DNA from: Forficula auricularia
Lineage: Eukaryota; Arthropoda; Insecta; Dermaptera; Forficulidae
DNA: 64,000 nt
Direction of reading: 5' to 3'
Assembly (NCBI GenBank): GCA_024734495.1
Contig: JALMQS010000085.1
Location: 22,015,077-22,079,076, forward strand
In this document: piece after piece, positions 1 through 10,221 of the stretch
Layout of the letters: each line of letters starts with the position of its first letter
Numbering within the stretch: the first letter of the stretch is position 1
The notes under the pieces: model-generated
Databases searched by the model: none
What the model saw: the letters and a program-made list of their open reading frames with translations, nothing else
What the model was told of the DNA's origin: nothing
Position numbers and translations under genes: made by a program

Positions 1-669
1 TTTCAGTTAGTTTAGTTAGTATAGTTTCAATAATCCTTTATAAATACATAATATTGAAATGAATGAATGAGCTCGAATACAAAAGCCAAAAGGCTTAGTT
101 CTTTTGAAATTGCTGAGGGTCTTAAATACAATAGAAAAAGGATGAGGTGAAATTCCCAAGGGTATTTAAAAAAAAAAATGATTTTTAAATAACAAATTTT
201 ATTTTAAATTAAATATTTTTCATCTATATATATATATAATCAAAAACTTGGCTAAAACTTCTTTTATTTTTTTCTACCCTATTAAAGACGGTTTTAAGAA
301 TTTTTTAAAAAAATTTCACCCAACCCAAAAGAAGTTAGGAATTTTTGAAAAAAATAGCTTTTTTTAAATAACCATAACTTTTTCAAAAATTTAGTTATCA
401 TGACGATTTTTTTTTAATTTTTGGTTTTAAATCTACTTTAAAAAAATAGATAGTTTTTTAAATCTTTGTTGCAGTATTAAATTCTTCTTTGACGATAATG
501 TGGTTAGAACTATTGAGAATGAATGACACTCAAATATCTTACAAACAGGGCTGCCAACACTTGTTTTTTTTTTGATAGTTTAGTTTTTTTTTTTTTTTTT
601 TTACTTGTTTATTATTTGTTAAATTGTTGTAATTAATTTGTATTGATGTTTATTAATGTATTGTAGCTA
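1..669. other. AT-rich non-coding stretch
   Basis: No gene or convincing element is visible. The sequence is AT-rich with long A and T runs and a T tract near 580-602. It may be intergenic or the remains of old insertions. Confidence 0.5.
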
Positions 670-742
670 GATTGTATTGATGTTTGGAGGACCTAGCCAC
701 CGAGGACTTGTGCCTCTAAGCAGGTCGAGAAATAAAGATTTA

Positions 743-781
<39 letters not shown>

Positions 782-785
782 GTCT
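670..785 (+). repeat. LINE-type 3' end with (TTA)n tail
   Basis: A short GC-richer segment (GGACCTAGCCACCGAGG and following) leads into AATAAA and then a long TTA repeat at about 741-781. A 3' untranslated end followed by a simple-repeat tail is typical of Jockey/CR1-like non-LTR retrotransposons. No coding part is left, so this is a severely 5'-truncated copy. The 70-residue open frame across it is mostly poly-isoleucine from the TTA repeat and is not a gene. Confidence 0.45.
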
Positions 786-1084
786 ATTTAATCTACAAAA
801 AAAACATTGATAAGAACTACTTTTTTATAAGACATCAAATAAACAAAATATTATCAATCTCCAAAAATCCTAATAATTATTCAACTTAATTATCAATGAT
901 TAAATAATGAATTATTAAATAAATAATTTAATAATTTTTCGACACTGTTCTGTGATATTCCAGAGTGTTATCGCAAGTTTTCTGGATGAATTCCAGTTCC
1001 AATTTCCTTATTTTGGCCTTTTAAGTTTCTTAATAGCCTTTACATTTCCTATTTTTTATGTTTTTTTAATCAGATTTACAACAC

Positions 1085-1790
1085 AATAAAATGAAGCTTG
1101 GGAGGGTGTAATCCTATCAGGAAAACGCTCGCCAATGGCAGCCCCATAACACTTCTTCCACTTTCACCACATAAATTAAGACCATATAAATTCCGTCTTC
1201 AACAAAAAAATGCTCCATTTTTATTATGGTAATACACTATAACTATCTACTGGATTGACACGATAAATAAACCTTTTTAAACTCAAGAATTTTAACTAGT
1301 TTTATTAAGTCGAACATAATCTCTTAAATCTGAGTATAACGAAGTTTTAATATCATTATAAGCACTTATTCTCATTGTTGTGACTTTTCAATTTAATAAT
1401 TATTTATTTAATAATTAATTATTTAATCATTATTATTTAGTAATTAAGTTAAATAATTGTTAAAAATAATTATTAAGGGCTTTTTTGAGATCTAATTGAT
1501 CCATGTATTTTATTTTTTTTGTGGTCGTATAAAAAGTTATTTTAATGAATGTTGTTAAGTTTTTTTTGTAGAATATCATGAGTAGACGTAAAGAAAAATA
1601 TAGGTTTCCATTTAAAAAACAGAACTTAACCTTGAAACACCCTTGAAAGCCCGTTCTAGGTCGACAAACAATAGCGTAGTTTAGTTTTCCCCCTGATATA
1701 AATAAACTTTTTTGAAACTTTTTCATATAATGCACTGTTTTTGAGTTATAAGACTGGCTCAAGACAATAAACTCACCCGGTATAGCATAC
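1085..1790 (+). repeat. Partial copy of TIR element T1
   Basis: This segment matches 50028-50925 over most of its length, from AAAATGAAGCTTG to TTCACCCGGTATA-like sequence. It lacks the left terminal inverted repeat seen in the 49931-50925 copy, so it is truncated. It includes an ATTAAATAATT-rich stretch at about 1390-1460. The minus-strand open frame at 1460-1792 lies wholly inside this repeat and looks incidental. Confidence 0.6.
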
Positions 1791-1841
1791 ATATATATTC
1801 CAAATATAAATATATATTAATTTCCACTTCGAATACGTAAT

Positions 1842-2602
1842 TATTTCTAGGCGCGTCGACAGAAACCTCCCAAACATTTCATTCGACTCAAACTCACTAT
1901 GCAATTCAGGGATAAAATTTCAATGCTAGGCGTAACTCTAGGGTCCGACCTTTCATGGAATGACCATATCTCAACTACTGGTAAAGCTGCAGCTGGTCTC
2001 CTATTTAGGTCTAGACGCTGTTATAATTCCAGTCAACTTCTTATACTGTATAAGGCTCAAATTCGTCCCTGTCTCGAATATAGCTCTCATCTGTGGAGGG
2101 GTGCCTCCAAGTATTCTCTTGCTACACTGGATGCAATTCAGAAGCGAGCAATTAAACTAATAGGAGACCCGGCTCTAACCAACTCACTCGACTCCCTGGC
2201 TCACCGGAGACACCGTTTCTGTCCTTTCCCTGTACTACAGATACTATCACGGTGTCTGTTCAGTCGAGCTGAAATCAATTATTCCCCCCAAAGACCGCTC
2301 TTAAGAGAAAGCTCAGCACCCCCTTGGCTGTCACGTTGGATAAAAATCGATCAAGCGCTTTCGCTAACTCTTTTATCCCTATGACCTCTAGAGACTGGAA
2401 CTCGCTCCCTGCCACCATCTTTCCCGCGACTTATAACCCTAAGCTATTTAAGACCCGTATCCACAGATACACCTTCGACCTCCGCCCAACCCATAAAATT
2501 CTTTCTTCTTCTTTTCACGATGGAGGGGCCAACCGAGTGCCTTTAGCCGGCTACCTTTTTGGTGTAACTCCTTCTCTCATCATTATTATTAAAAAAAAAA
2601 AA
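1842..2602 (+). pseudogene. 5'-truncated Jockey-superfamily LINE, RT C-terminal part
   Basis: The frame at 1899-2384 reads MLGVTLGSDLSWNDHIS, then LYKAQIRPCLEYSSHLWRGA, DAIQKRAIKLIGDPAL and SLAHRRHRF. This is the characteristic region downstream of the RT catalytic core in Jockey-like insect LINEs. After a frameshift near 2324-2380 it continues as SRDWNSLPATIFPATYN and LFKTRIHRY. The catalytic FADD motif and the endonuclease are absent, and similarity to the minus-strand copy at 22565-23475 begins at about 1842. The element ends with CATCATTATTATT and an A-run at about 2575-2604. Frameshifts and truncation make it a dead copy. Confidence 0.85.
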
Positions 2603-2606
2603 AAAG

Positions 2607-2806
2607 ACTGGAACTCGCTCCCAGCCACCGTCTTTCTCGCGACTTATAACCTTCAACTGTTTAAGACCCGTATCCACAGATACCTTCGACCCCTGCCCAG
2701 CCCATAAAACCCCTTCTTCTCTTTTTCACGATGGAGGGGCCAACCCAGGCCTTAAGGGGATGCAACTTTTTGGTGTAACTCCATCTCTCATCATTTTCAT
2801 TAAAAA
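2607..2806 (+). repeat. Second, shorter LINE 3' end joined to the first tail
   Basis: Directly after the A-run of the upstream LINE the same 3' region restarts (DWNSLPATVFLATYN, FKTRIHRYLRPLPSP, stop). It is followed by the same 3' UTR (CACGATGGAGGGGCCAAC) and a CATCATTTTCATT plus A tail. It is a separate, more 5'-truncated copy in the same orientation, or a tail-primed duplication. Confidence 0.8.
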
Positions 2807-3248
2807 AAATTAATTACTACTTCATGAATGATAGTATTGTGGTGTGTGTAGTAAAATATAGTCTAAAATATATATTTTCCCTTTATATAAAATGGTGTTG
2901 AGTGAGTTGTGTTACAATTTAGTATTTTGGCTGACCAGGAGAGCCGTCTATGACGTCATATTATATGTATAGTTAGAAGGAAATAATGGTTACAGATGGC
3001 CATGCTCGCTTTTATCATCACAACCTAAGGCTTTGTTCACAATGAAAGAGGAATCAGCGGTTTCTTTGTCACCCAGGGGGGGGGCTGAAGAACAACAGGG
3101 ATACAAAAAGAACAAGAGAGCAAACCAAACGTCCGTTCATTTTGGAAACTTTCCTTGACATTCACGTTCAAATACTTCATTATCTTACCCCCCCCCCCCC
3201 TCATCAGCCATTATTCTCTATGCAGACAGACAGACAGAGACACTAAAT
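2807..3248. other. No gene seen
   Basis: AT-rich sequence with homopolymer runs (G run near 3078, C run near 3188) and a short CAGACAGACAGA microsatellite near 3224-3238. No coding signal or known element was recognised. Confidence 0.4.
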
Positions 3249-3504
3249 CAGAGGTCTTCAACGTTTTACAAATCAAGGGCCAATTTTTTTTTTTCTGAAC
3301 AGCGGGCCGGATCCAGACCTCTGATTTGGGGGGGGGGTCAAAGACGCCGCCCCCCCACATAGAACTTTATTTTCTTCAATTTTAAAATTTAATGTTATAA
3401 AAATAAAAAAAAATTCTAATTTTTTTTTTTGTAGTCGTTATTGAGAGTGCCGTTGGCGGGCCGCAGAAACACAATATCGGCGGGCCGCGGGTTGCCGACT
3501 CCTG
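3249..3504. mobile_element. Small hAT-type MITE
   Basis: The left end reads CAGAGGTCTTCAAC and the right end reverse-complements to CAGGAGTCGGCAACCCGCG. These fit the hAT terminal pattern CAGRGGTCnnCAAC. The interior holds GCGGGCCG words near both ends, poly-T/A and poly-G, and no coding. No matching 8-bp target duplication is visible (flanks end CACTAAAT and begin GCAAATTT), so the boundaries or the duplication may have decayed. Confidence 0.6.
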
Positions 3505-3540
3505 GCAAATTTCAATTCTGAGATCTCTTTCCTTCTTGCC

Positions 3541-4640
3541 AACTCGACTTCAAAAAAGGAGGAGGTTCTCTATTCGACGGAATTTTTTTTTTTTTTTTTT
3601 TTTTTTTGTGTCTATGTTACCTCACATCTCCGCCAATTCTCAACCGATTTTGAAAATTTTTTTTGCATTGGGTCCAGTCTAGCTTCCGATTGGTCCCATT
3701 TTTTTTTTCGATTTTTTTTCATAGGTATTAGACCTTTTTTAATAGGTTTTGTTTAGACCTAACCTCTTTTGTTTATGAACCGATTTCGATGGGTCTTTTT
3801 TCATCTCGAAAGGGTGTCTTATAGGGATGGTGCTCATGTTACATCCGATCAAGTTCTGATGATATGATCACTATTAATAACATCACTAAAGAAATATATA
3901 CGAAATAATATTTTAAGAGAAAAAAATAAAAACCGACTTCAAAAAATTAAATGCAACAAATAAAATACAGCTGCTCAAAGGTATAAAAATAATTATTATC
4001 TTATTTAGTTACAACTAAACGACGAAATATTAACATGAAATTACTTTTTGAAGTCGGTGCCAAACATATACCTTTTATGAATCGCACTCGACGGATCTTA
4101 CTTAGTACGTTTGGAGGGTATGCTCGCTTATAGGTATAGTTTGTTTGGTACCGACTTCAAAAAGTAATTTCGTGTTAATATTTCGTCGTTTAGTTGTAAC
4201 TAAATAAGATAATTATTATTTTATACCTTTTAGTGTATTTTATTTGTTGCATTTAATTTTTTGAAGTCGGTTTTTATTTTTTCTTAAAAATTTTTTATTT
4301 TTCTCTTTATAGTGATGTTATTAATAGTGATCATATCATCAGAACTTGACCAAATTAATATGACACCATCCCTAAGACACCCCCTTTCGGATAAAAAAAG
4401 AACCATCGAAATCGGTTCATAAACAAAGAGGTTAGGTCTAAACAAACCTAATAAAAAAGGTCTAATACCTATGAAAAAAAAATCGAAAAAAAATGGGACC
4501 AATCGGAAGCTAGACTGGACCCAATGCAAAAAAAATTTCAAAATTGGTTTACAATTGGCGGAGATATGAGGTAACATAGGCACAAAAAAAAAAAAAAATT
4601 CAGTCGAATAGAGAACCTCCTCCTTTTTTGAAGTCGGTTA
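3541..4640. mobile_element. CGACTTC foldback element, two-armed copy (F1)
   Basis: The structure is outer arm, inner arm, short centre, inverted inner arm, inverted outer arm. The outer arms start CGACTTCAAAAAAGGAGG and end with its complement near 4635. The inner arms carry TTAGTTACAACTAAACGACG, and the centre (about 4065-4150) includes CTCGACGGATCTTACTTAG. Minus-strand open frames in the right half recur in other copies at different lengths and are broken by A/T runs, so they look incidental. Other copies are at 12305, 28508, 31978 and 38955, with partial copies at 29594, 30390, 34505 and 35080. Confidence 0.75.
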
Positions 4641-4969
4641 AAAGTTCCCCCGACCTCTGATATAGATAAATTTGTTTTGTTGTAATAGTAAGCTGGTCAC
4701 TCAACGAATGAAGTAGAGGACATAATCTCTTCTTTTGATCATCAACAATGGTTCTAAATGTAATTTTTTGAATTTTTAGAGAAGTGATTGATTTAGGGTT
4801 GGTTTGTCCATCACCTTTTAGCTGCCCTTTGTTGAAATTGGAGCCAGAGTGGATTTCTGGCCTCTGCAAGCCTAAATTGGATTTAATTGTATCGTTTATT
4901 TTAATCAAAGGGAAATAAATCCAAGACCTCGGGGCACCAAATGCAATCTGACTATAATGAACGTAATAA

Positions 4970-5050
4970 AAGTTGGCTGGTCCAGAGCTCGATATTGCGG
5001 CCAGCAGGTTCTGGGTTCGAAACCCGACCCGGATTTCGGTTTCTGAGCTG
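4970..5050 (+). repeat. tRNA-like SINE head
   Basis: A perfect B-box word, GGTTCGAAACC (5014-5024), is preceded about 35 nt upstream by an A-box-like TGGTCCAGAGC. The flanks do not fold into an acceptor stem that I can see, so this is a tRNA-derived SINE head or fossil and not a tRNA gene. It lies just upstream of the adenylate cyclase exon. Confidence 0.45.
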
Positions 5051-5139
5051 CAAGCCTGGTAAGGGTTGTGAGGGCTGGTGACGTTTCCGATGGATTTGTG
5101 GGCCTAATTGGTGGCAGGGCATTTGTAAAAGTGAAGTGA

Positions 5140-5241
5140 AATGGTGTTGTGTGCGCATGCGTGTGGTATCGAGCGCCACCCCCAGGCAGCCACCCCCAGC
5201 CAGCGGCAGCTTTCCGGCAGTCCGGCCGCGCCGCCCCCGCG
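5140..5241 (+). promoter_or_regulatory. GC-rich 5' region of the adenylate cyclase exon
   Basis: A CpG- and CCCC-rich island lies just ahead of the proposed ATG at 5242 (CGGCCGCGCCGCCCCCGCG at about 5223-5241). It contrasts sharply with the AT-rich flanks and is probably 5' UTR and/or promoter-proximal. No TATA or Inr element is claimed. Confidence 0.35.
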
Positions 5242-5754
5242 ATGCAGCCGTCCTCGGGGATGCTGCGTCGCCGTTTCTCGGACGCCAGCCTGGAGCGTCT
5301 CTACCAGTCTTATAGTATTAAGCAGCGTCGCGACGGCCTGCAGTGTTTCCTCTATGCGGCCCTCGTCCACGACGTCTACCTGTTCCTGGTGGCCGAGACC
5401 ACCGAATGGCTCCTGTACGGCGTCAGTGGGCTCTTCCTCGTGCTCAATTTGGCCCTGTTGGCCTGGTGTGTGTTCGGGCCCGCTCGGTGCGTCTTCTGGA
5501 ACGCGGTGCCTCATTTGGCCTGGCATTTGGCCAACGCACAGCTGCTCGGCTACCTGTTCCTGAAGAGACAGGAGGCCAGTCTGAGGGACAGCCTCGGCTG
5601 GGCTCTCCTCCTCGACTACCTCATCTTCGTAACTTTGCCCCTAAGGCTCCGATATTGCCTCGTGCTCAGCGCTGGCACGTGCGCCTCATACCTCGTGGCC
5701 GTAGTAGGACTGGCCAACTACAACGACAGGCAAAACAACCACTTCGCATTACAG
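5242..5754 (+). CDS. Adenylate cyclase-like first coding exon (N-terminus and first membrane cassette)
   Basis: A probable host gene exon, the only one found in the window. The chosen start at 5242 gives MQPSSGMLRRRFSD; an in-frame ATG at 5149 would add a proline/alanine-rich leader, and another in-frame ATG lies at 5260. A cytosolic N-terminus with LERLYQSYSIKQRR (about residues 16-29) is followed by several hydrophobic segments, then TLPLRLRYCLVLSAG and further hydrophobic residues. This order matches the N-terminal M1 region of class III membrane adenylate cyclases, which make cAMP from ATP at the plasma membrane. No catalytic C1 domain is present here; it would lie in later exons. The exon is 171 whole codons ending CAG, followed by a GTAACC donor at 5755 (phase 0). 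It is much more GC-rich than its surroundings. The subtype is unresolved, and another multi-pass protein remains possible. Confidence 0.6.
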
Positions 5755-5858
5755 GTAACCAGCAAACAACAAACCACCATCGCCTCTATTAATAGAAATA
5801 CTTGAGATAAATCTTTGGGTATAAAGTGTGAGAAATCTTAAAAATCGTGAGGAGGAAG

Positions 5859-8054
5859 ATAAATATTCAAAAATTATCAAATTTTAACATAAAAATGAAT
5901 TAATAAAGTTTTTATTTATGAAAGAGAAATTCTGATGAATAATAAAAGAGAAGGGAGGAAGGACTCTCTTATTGTTATTCTTCATAAATATTATATATTT
6001 AACGTCTCATCTTTTTAATGATTAATAATATTCAAAAAGACACACATCCTGATTTATTTATTTGTAGGTTAAGTATTTTTGTTTTAAAACTTTAATTGTC
6101 AATCTTGTTTATTTATTTACAATTTATATATATCTCAAATATTGATTTTTTTTTTAATTTATAAAAAAATATATATATAGAGAGAACTAGTGTTTAGAAT
6201 AGGTTGTCTTTTATCAGACTCAATATACCTATAGGTATAGTTTTGTTTTTTAATTTTTAAAGACCGGTATACATATTTTTATTCTCAACATTGAATTGTT
6301 GTAGAAAGATTTTATTATGAAAATGAAATTAAAATCTTAGTATAAAACGACCGGGCAAAAAGGGGAATAAATATTCAAAAATTATGAAATTTTGACATAA
6401 AAATGAATTAATAAAGTTTTTATTTATGAAAGAGAAATCCTGGGGAATAATAAAAAGAGGAAGGATTCTCTTATTGTTTATTCTTCATAAATATTATATA
6501 TTTATCGTCTCATCTTTTTAATGATTAATAATATTCAAAAAGACACACATCCTGATTTATTTATTTGTAGGTTAAGTATTTTTATTTTAAAACTTTAATT
6601 GTCAATCTTGTTTATTTATTTACAATTTATATATATCCCAAATATTGATTTTTTTTTTAATTTATAAATATATATATATAGAGAGAATTAGTGTTTAGAA
6701 TAGGTTGTCTTTTATCAGACTCAATATATATAGGTATAGGTATTTTGTTTTTTAATTTTTAAAGACCGGTATACAAATTTTTATTCTCAACATTGAATTG
6801 TTGTAGAAAGATTTTATTATGAAAATGAAATTAAAATTTTAGTATAAAACGACCGGGCAAAAAGGGGGATAAATATTCAAAAATTATGAAATTTTGAGAT
6901 AAAAATGAATTAAAAGTTTTTATTTACCATAAGAAAGAGATAACAAAGATCCTGGGGAAATATAAAAGAGAAGGAAGAGAGGACTCTCTTATTGTTATTT
7001 TTCATACATATTATGTATTTATTGTCCCATTTTCTTTTATTGTTTTTAGGTAATAATGATATTCAAAAAGACACATATCCTGAGTTTTATTTATTTGTAG
7101 GTTAAGTATTTTTGTTTTGAATTCAATTATAATTAATTTTAAAACTTTAATTATTGTCAATCTTGTTTATTTATTTACAATTTATATATATCCCAAATAT
7201 TGAGTTTTTTTTATTTTTTTTATTTATTTATAAAAATATATAGAGAACTAGTGTTTCGAATAAGTGGTCTTTTTAACCGACTTTGAAAAAAGGAGGTAAT
7301 CAATTCAACGGAATGTCTGCATTTTTATCATAGACAATATATAGGTATATGTTGTTTTTTAGTTTTAAAAAACTAGTATAAATATTTTTATTCTCAACAA
7401 TGAATTGTTGAAAGATTTTATTATGAAAATGGAATTAAAATTTTAGTATAAAACGACCGGGCGAAAAGGGGGATAAATATTCAAAAATTATGAAATTTTG
7501 AGATAAAAATGAATTAAAGTTTTTATTTACAATAAGAAAGAGAAATTACAAAGATCCTGGGGAATAATAAAAGAGAAGGAAGAGAGGACTCTCTAATTGT
7601 TATTTTTCATACATATTATGTATTTATCGTCTCATTTACTTTTATTGTTTTTAGGTAATAATGATATTAAAAAAGACACATATCCTGAGTTTTATTTATA
7701 TGTAGGTTAAGTATTTTTGTTTTTCAATTATAATTAATTTTAAAACTATAATTATTGTCGATCTTGTTTATTTATTTACAATTTATATATATCCCAAATA
7801 TTTTTTTTTATTAAATTATTTATAGAGAGCGAACTAGTGTTTCGAATAGGTAGTCATTTTAACCGACTTTAAAAAAAGGAGGTAATCAATTCAACGGAAT
7901 GTCTGTTTTTTATCATACACGATATATAGGTATATGTTGTCTTTTAGTTTTAAAAAACTAGTATAAATATTTTTATTCTCAACAATGAATTGTTGAAAGA
8001 TTTTATTATGAAAATGAAATTAAAATTTTAGTATAAAACGAGCGGGCAAAGCGA
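5859..8054 (+). repeat. Four-unit tandem array, ~0.5-0.6 kb units
   Basis: Units begin with ATAAATATTCAAAAATTAT at 5859, 6367, 6869 and 7473, giving spacings of about 508, 502 and 604. The array ends near 8054 with GAGCGGGCAAAG. Each unit contains GACACA(C/T)ATCCTGA, TTTATTTACAATTTATATA and GACCGG-type words. Units 3 and 4 also contain an ACCGACTTTGAAAAAAGG- or ACCGACTTTAAAAAAAGG-type segment (about 7276 and 7861), related to the outer arm of the CGACTTC element, which units 1 and 2 lack. No coding. It starts about 100 bp into the presumed intron. A diverged inverted piece occurs at 11208-11500. Confidence 0.85.
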
Positions 8055-8414
8055 CAGATTGACCCCCCTGGACCATAAATTATATCTATTAATCGAAATA
8101 ATATCAAGAATGCAAAATATAATCAAAGGTTTTCGAAAACACGTTCTCACATTTCGACAAAAAGTTTGTTTATTTAAAACCAACAATAGAAAAAAATATA
8201 TTCAAATAATTATTATTTATTGATTGTTTTTTGGTATATAAATAAATAAATATAATTCTTTTAGAAAACAAACTAGAAACTTTTAATAGATTTTAAGGAA
8301 TTTGGTGTTGGTACTTGGTGAAACATTTTTTAAAATTATTGGATAAAAATACTTGGTAGGTTTCACATTAAGATATAAAAAATAAAACGAATTTATTTTT
8401 GGAGAATCTTTAAT

Positions 8415-8458
8415 CTCAATATATATATTTCGGGTGACTAACCCATCTTCAGGAGAAA
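8415..8458 (-). ncRNA. Hammerhead-like ribozyme motif (left arm)
   Basis: On the minus strand: core CUGAAGA, one extra U, stem II GGGU/ACCC, GAAA, an AU palindrome in the stem III position, then U and GAG. Stem I pairs UCUC with GAGA. It has all invariant core residues of the hammerhead consensus (CUGANGA and GAAA), plus the extra nucleotide between A9 and stem II. Confidence 0.5.
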
Positions 8459-8477
8459 CAGTTCAGTTACTTTCTGT

Positions 8478-8525
8478 TTCTCCTGAAGATGGGTTGGTCA
8501 CCCGAAATATATATATTGAGATTAA
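8478..8525 (+). ncRNA. Hammerhead-like ribozyme motif (right arm)
   Basis: Core CUGAAGA at 8483-8489, one extra U, stem II GGGU/ACCC, GAAA at 8504-8507, then AU alternation and UUGAG. Stem I pairs UCUC with GAGA. It is the mirror copy of the motif at 8415-8458. Confidence 0.5.
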
Positions 8526-8841
8526 AGATTCTCCAAAAATAAATTCGTTTTATTTTTTATATCTTAATTTGAAACCTACCAAGTATTTTTATCCAATAAT
8601 TTTAGAAACTTTTATTAAAAATTCAAACGTTTTTCAGAAGAAATTTTCACCCTTTACAATGGAATTTGAAAAAAGTAGTTGAAAATTTCTCCCGAAAAGT
8701 TTGTATTTCTAATAAAATAAAAGAATTGAAAAAATTGATCGAAATGTAATCTTGTTCAATTTTAGAATTGTATTCCAATTAAAAAGTAACTTTTAAGTAC
8801 TTATCTATTATTTTAAGAGTGAAATTAAAAAATGTTATATT

Positions 8842-8845
<4 letters not shown>

Positions 8846-8884
<39 letters not shown>
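8846..8884. repeat. (TA)n microsatellite
   Basis: About 39 bp of alternating TA, followed by a GC-richer patch at 8886-8945 (AGGTCCGCCTTTTGCAAGCC) of unknown nature. Confidence 0.9.
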
Positions 8885-8885
<1 letters not shown>

Positions 8886-9035
8886 CTGTGAGGTCCGCCT
8901 TTTGCAAGCCAGGTGGCTTCGCCCCTGGACCCCTCGCGGCTTGTTTATTGATGTTTTATTAGTACTGTTATTCTAGAATAACGTCTTGAATAGATATAAT
9001 TGAAGATTCTATTTTACTGGCCCTTAATTTTAAAA

Positions 9036-9245
9036 TTTGGTGGGTGGGGGGCGCAAAAATATTCCGTGCTTGTAGTAAAATTTTCTCTTAGTCCGGCCCT
9101 GTTTGTACCTTTAACTTATATGTATACTATATACCTATACATGTATATTGGTCTATTATGATTGTTGCTAAATTTGCTTGGGGGGGGGGTCGCAAAAATA
9201 TTCCATGCTTGTAGTAAAATTTTCTCTTAGTCCGGCCCTGTTTAT
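9036..9245 (-). repeat. Two tandem partial MITE ends
   Basis: A 60-nt segment (CAAAAATATTCC, then TTGTAGTAAAATTTTCTCTT, then AGTCCGGCCCTG) occurs at about 9052-9102 and again at 9193-9240. Its reverse complement starts CAGGGCCGGACTAAGAG, a hAT-like terminus. Both copies are preceded by a G run. Confidence 0.6.
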
Positions 9246-9617
9246 ACCTTTAACTTATATGCATACTATATATCTATACATTTATAACGTGGGTCATTTT
9301 TTTATGAGTAATCTCTCTATAAATATTTTCAAACTTGAAAAAAAAAGAAAATGAAAATTTTCTGTGTCTATTATCTAAAAAAAAAAAAAAATGCTAACTT
9401 CCTTTGTGAAGAGGGGTTCTTTGTTTGTCGGCCTAACCATTTTAACCTTTTTCATTATTTCATGACCCTTTTAGAGTTTTGAATAAAATTTATGGCCTTT
9501 GAATAAAAGTGAAAAATGAAATTAATTTTAAATTGATGAAACTATATCATCATCATCCGATAAATATGTGTTCAAAATTTCATCTCAATCGATAAACGGA
9601 ACAACCAACACAGATTG

Positions 9618-9620
<3 letters not shown>

Positions 9621-9674
<54 letters not shown>
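9621..9674. repeat. (TA)n microsatellite
   Basis: About 54 bp of uninterrupted TA, one of the longest simple repeats in the window. It lies at the 5' edge of the interspersed repeat at 9690. Confidence 0.95.
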
Positions 9675-9676
<2 letters not shown>

Positions 9677-9689
9677 CTTGATTGTTTTA

Positions 9690-10020
9690 ATATTGTATTT
9701 CCATTGTTTGTTGATTCTTTGATCAAACAATGAGGGAATGATAAATTTACATGATCTCTTGCTTCCTTCTCTCGAAATTCTCTTCTACCAAAAGATGGAG
9801 AAAGAGAAGGATATCCTGACTTGTACGTACTCGTTAATCCATCTAATCCCTTATCTCTAATCTAATCTACTTTAAATAAGGCTATAGCGTCTCCTTTGAG
9901 CATTATGAAAATGGAATTCAAATTTTAGCAAAAAATTACTCGAATAATTATCGAGAATGTAAAATATAATCAAAGAAATAATAACTATTTTCGAAAACAC
10001 GTACTCAAAGTGCGACATAA
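9690..10020 (+). repeat. Interspersed repeat R4
   Basis: Contains TTCCATTGTTTGTTGATTC, AAACAATGAGGGAATGATAA, GATATCCTGACTTGTACGTA and CCATCTAATCCCTTATCTC. The same order is found at 22025-22330, in part at 25020-25240, and inverted at 36955-37310. No coding capacity and no obvious TIR. Confidence 0.7.
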
Positions 10021-10221
10021 TCAATTTTATTCGATTACATAAAATGGATGTTCAATTGAATAAACGACAACTTTCGAAAATCAATGTGTCGGTTTTTATT
10101 TAGAATTTTTTTGCAGGATTTTGGTAGTTTAACAACCCCTAAAATTTCCAAGGTATATCAACTAATAATAATAATAATATTCTAAATCTAGTATATTCCT
10201 CCATATTAATTTTATCAATCC

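Larger units (their letters stand above)
8332..8603. repeat. 270-bp near-perfect palindrome with two hammerhead-like motifs
   Basis: Arms 8332-8461 and 8474-8603 are near-perfect inverted copies separated by a 12-nt spacer. Each arm carries one CCTGAAGATGGGTT ... ACCCGAAATATA motif pointing outward. The 82-residue open frame at 8434-8682 just reads through the palindrome and is not a gene. It resembles a pair of terminal segments of a Penelope-like element joined head to head. Confidence 0.8.

Noticed and set aside
4284..4908. Minus-strand frames of ~100 residues in the CGACTTC element, similar to 32343-32600
   Set aside because: They recur only as pieces broken by A/T-run length changes, and no protein motif is visible.
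5149..5241. Upstream in-frame ATG as the adenylate cyclase start
   Set aside because: It would add a low-complexity Pro/Ala leader. The ATG at 5242 begins the family-like cytosolic segment more directly, though 5149 cannot be excluded.
8434..8682. 82-residue open frame
   Set aside because: It reads straight across the palindrome and its loop; no family resemblance.
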